Origin: Quillaja saponaria
Taxonomy: Eukaryota; Streptophyta; Magnoliopsida; Fabales; Quillajaceae
Direction: 5' to 3'
Length of the DNA stretch: 64,000 nucleotides
NCBI GenBank assembly: GCA_029379385.1
Contig: CM055614.1
Coordinates: forward strand, 18,147,994-18,211,993
Shown here: positions 61,548 through 64,000 of the stretch, piece after piece
Layout: the number at the start of each line of letters is the position of its first letter
Numbering within the stretch: position 1 is the stretch's first letter
Notes under the pieces: generated by a model
Seen by the model: only the letters and a program-made list of their open reading frames with translations
Databases searched by the model: none
What the model was told of the DNA's origin: nothing
Translations under genes and position numbers: made by a program

Positions 61548-62110
61548 ACTTCGTCCTCTCCAACCTACTACCAAGAGGACATGCAGGCGATGTCACCAAG
61601 AAACGAGCTGTCCTTACATATATCATCATCTGAGGTATGTCTATTGACATTATTCATGTAATTCATAGTGCTCTATTACAAACAGCAAACAACAAGAGCC
61701 TTGGATTGTGGATCCCATCCCTAATTACTGGATTATGCTGCTTGGTCAGTGTAACATGGGATAACTTTGAGCAATTAGAACTTTAGAATGGGTCCATTAG
61801 CAACAACCTCATAAAGAAATTCATGAGTAGGAATTTCAAATGAGGTGAGAGTAATCCAACAGCTCCAGGTTTTTTGAAGCCAACCAATGTCCAACGTATT
61901 ACCTTAGAACAACGTATCTTTAGCTGAGAGGTGTAATGTACAGAACATTGGCAACATAACCAAGTTGTCATTCATCAGAATAATGACCTCCTTTGCATTG
62001 GCTTGATGAGATGAGGCTGGGATCCTAGCATCTACCTACCTTGCCCCGAGTTACCAGTAGCTTTCCCTCAGCCAAAGGTCGACAAGGATGTCATAGACTT
62101 TGATGAATGA
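61548..62110 (+). pseudogene. PF20167-like ORF fragment of host element (second part)
   Basis: Continues the ORF broken at 57666: YYFVLSNLLPRGHAGDVTKK, then RAVLTYIII, a TGA stop, GMSIDIIHVIHSALLQTANN and KSLGLWIPSLITGLC. It matches the M1 C-terminal part (33152-33400). The remainder to about 62100 is in shifted frames, with a Pro/Val/Asp-rich end. Non-functional because of the stops, frameshifts and inserted LTR. Confidence 0.8.
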
Positions 62111-63392
62111 GGGAGTTACCTTTTTCCTTATCTTTTACTTTTGAGTTTTTTTCTTGTTGTTAAACATTAAGACACTGTTTATTTTAGGTTTGGAGGTGTA
62201 TTTTTTGTTATGTAATTCTCTCATATGTAATTGTTATCCCTTTACTTCTTTATAGTGTAATTTTTTGTTTAGGTTTTAGTTTGTTTAGACCCATTTCATT
62301 ATGTGTAATTTTCTGTTTAGGTTTTAGTTTTTTTAGAACTCAAGTGTTAGTTATGTTTATCATGATATTGAATGTTCCCCTTTTCCTATGATAAAACCCT
62401 ATTTATGCATTGATTAGCACTTTTGATAAGATGGAAGCATATATTTGTTATTTATTGTGATTAGGGCATATTTCATACACTTTTTTTTCACAAGGCTATT
62501 TTTACATAGGATTAATGTTTTCCCATTTATTTATTGAAATAATTCTTGCACTAGACTTAAACTCTAAAATTAGTGTAAATTTTTCTTAAGGCAAAATCCT
62601 AGGCAAAAACTTAGTTGGAAATATGATTTAGGCTATTTTTGTGAAATCATTTGTTTGTGATACCCCATTTGCACCTTATTACTTTTTTTTAATGCATGAT
62701 GATATAATCTTAAAGTAAGTTGAGAAATAAGTTTGGGGGAGAGCTAAAAATTCTCTTCCCCCCATACTACTGAATAGGTTTGGGGGTGTAGGTACTCTCT
62801 TTAAACACATTAGAAAGGTTTGGTCCTGAAAAAAAAAAAAAAAAAAAAAAAAAAGGAGAACAGAAAAGTGGGAAGTATTCATACCCATAAGAAAAGGAAA
62901 TAGGGTACAAAATAGCCCATGATCATTGAGTATCTACATTTAAGAAAAATGGTAAAAGGGAGTTTCAATATTTATGTGCTTAGGGTAGATGAGCTTAAAA
63001 TTATCTATTTTCATCAAACATTTACTCTAGCCAAATATTACAAGCTAAATAATGACATTTTGATTTTTGACTTAGTGATAGCCTACATTAGTGGAGAGAT
63101 GAAGGAAAGACAAATGTTAGGAGTTAAGTCTAGTCCATTAATTATTCTAGTAAAAATTTCTTTTGAATAATGGATTTTAGTAGAAATGCCTTGCAGACAT
63201 ACACATGAGTTTGCTCGAACATGATAAATTTGAATGTATGCTTGTATCTTATTTTAAGTCTAGTCATTGTCATAAAAATTGAGGGTTTTTTTTAGGGGAA
63301 TGTTTAATTGTCTTGATAAATCTAACTATTATTTGATTTTTGTTACGTTCTTTCTTTTGCTCGGGACCAGCAAAATGCTAAGTTTGTAGGTG
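62111..63392 (+). other. Host element 3' non-coding region with PPT
   Basis: Colinear with 28911-29794 and, in reverse complement, with M1 31641-33100. Shared blocks are TTTGCACCTTATTAC, AGCCTACATTAGTGGAGAGA and ACACATGAGTTTGC. It holds an A homopolymer at 62830-62854 and ends in AATGCTAAGTTTGTAGGTG, the polypurine tract position, right before the 3' LTR. Confidence 0.75.
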
Positions 63393-64000
63393 TGATAATT
63401 CTAGAAAATAGAGTTATTTCACTATACTTTTCATTCCTATTTGATGCTAATTTATTGAGTTTAGAGTTAGAATGGTAGTTGAATTAAGAGTTTTAGTTAA
63501 TTTAGGATTATTAAGATTTTTAATAAAATTAGGAATAGCTTTTATTATTTTATTTGTTTTAGTTTTTTACAGTGTCCTAATCAAAGACAAATTAAAGAAA
63601 AAACATTGAAAGCCAGCATCGTAGCTACAAGGAACTCCACGCCACAGCGTGGGAAAAGGAGAAATTAGGAAATAAGGCAGAGAGCTCAGCGTCGTGGCGT
63701 GCCTACATCTGAGCCGTAATGCCCTAAAAATACGTTGCCTAAAATGCAGATAGAGAGCTATGTGCCATAGAGCCATAAAGCTGAAGCCGTAGTGCTCAAG
63801 TGAAGACGACTTCTTAAACCAATTAGAGAGGATGGCACTGCAGTGCCATATACATGAAGCTACGGCATTAAAGAGTCAAAGTTTGAGTTGGACTAGGCAG
63901 AGGCTACGGCGCCACAGCACCAAAGAAGTATGGGCCGTGGTGCCAAGACGTGTTTATCAAGAATCCTAATTTAATTAAACTAGGATTAAAAGGTTTATAA
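63393..64000 (+). mobile_element. Host element 3' LTR, runs off the window
   Basis: Starts TGATAATTCTAGAAAATAGAG and follows the LTR at 57667 through the GC-rich module part: GCCAGCATCGTAGC, GAAGCCGTAGTGC, GGCGCCACAGCACC. The last bases approach the family TATA box. The remaining ~900 bp are outside the window. Confidence 0.85.

Noticed and set aside
1..64000. Search for tRNA, rRNA, CRISPR arrays, riboswitches and bacterial-type operons
   Set aside because: None seen. Repeats in the window are transposon-derived or microsatellites and do not have spacer-repeat architecture.

Overview
This is AT-rich nuclear DNA of a flowering plant, most likely a eudicot. The evidence is intron-rich plant gene structure, plant-type Copia and Athila-like Ty3/Gypsy retrotransposons, and long (TA)n tracts. 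The species cannot be named from the sequence. Only one cellular gene is supported: PIG-U, a subunit of the ER GPI transamidase, on the + strand in 14 exons (20805-27170). The spliced frame is open for 475 codons. Intron 11 has a GC-AG boundary. No tRNA, rRNA, CRISPR array or operon was found.

Left part (1-20800): AT-rich intergenic DNA holds three solo LTRs of one family, each about 3.6-4.0 kb, in alternating orientation: A (+, 1932-5506), B (-, 8884-12835, TSD ATCAA) and C (+, 15041-18872, TSD TAAAA). A fourth copy, D (-, 33440-37030, TSD GTAAG), lies in the right part. Each carries a (TA)n tract near its 5' end and ends in a conserved GGCCAGTCATGCCTC-type block. Between B and C is a local tandem array with a period of about 220-230 bp.

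Middle (20800-28910): PIG-U and its 3' flank. Some introns hold short tandem duplications, and intron 5 holds a probable tRNA-derived SINE fragment.

Right part (28910-64000): a nested retrotransposon cluster. The oldest layer is a fragmented +-strand Athila-like Gypsy element: LTR from 29795, gag/protease fragment at 46640, post-integrase region at 54650, putative-plant-transposon (PF20167-like) ORF pieces at 57378 and 61548, and 3' LTR from 63393. Into its 5' LTR went a complete but decayed minus-strand element of the same family, M1 (30160-45490, both LTRs, tRNA-Asp-type PBS, gag-protease-RT-RNase H-integrase-PF20167-like ORF). Solo LTR D sits inside M1's downstream ORF. A second minus-strand fragment, M2 (47562-54648), interrupts the protease region; its LTR holds a Copia element (48304-52310, TSD AAAAG) that lacks most of gag. 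The M2/host junction forms an inverted repeat near 54.4-55.0 kb. Further right, a solo Gypsy LTR (57667-61542, TSD GTATT) contains another solo LTR of a different family (58084-60393, TSD GCCAC).

None of the retroelement ORFs is intact across its domains, so the cluster looks non-autonomous. I saw no convincing new biological system. The most informative points are the exact insertion footprints, the PF20167-like ORF split by a solo LTR without loss of frame, and the GC-AG intron.
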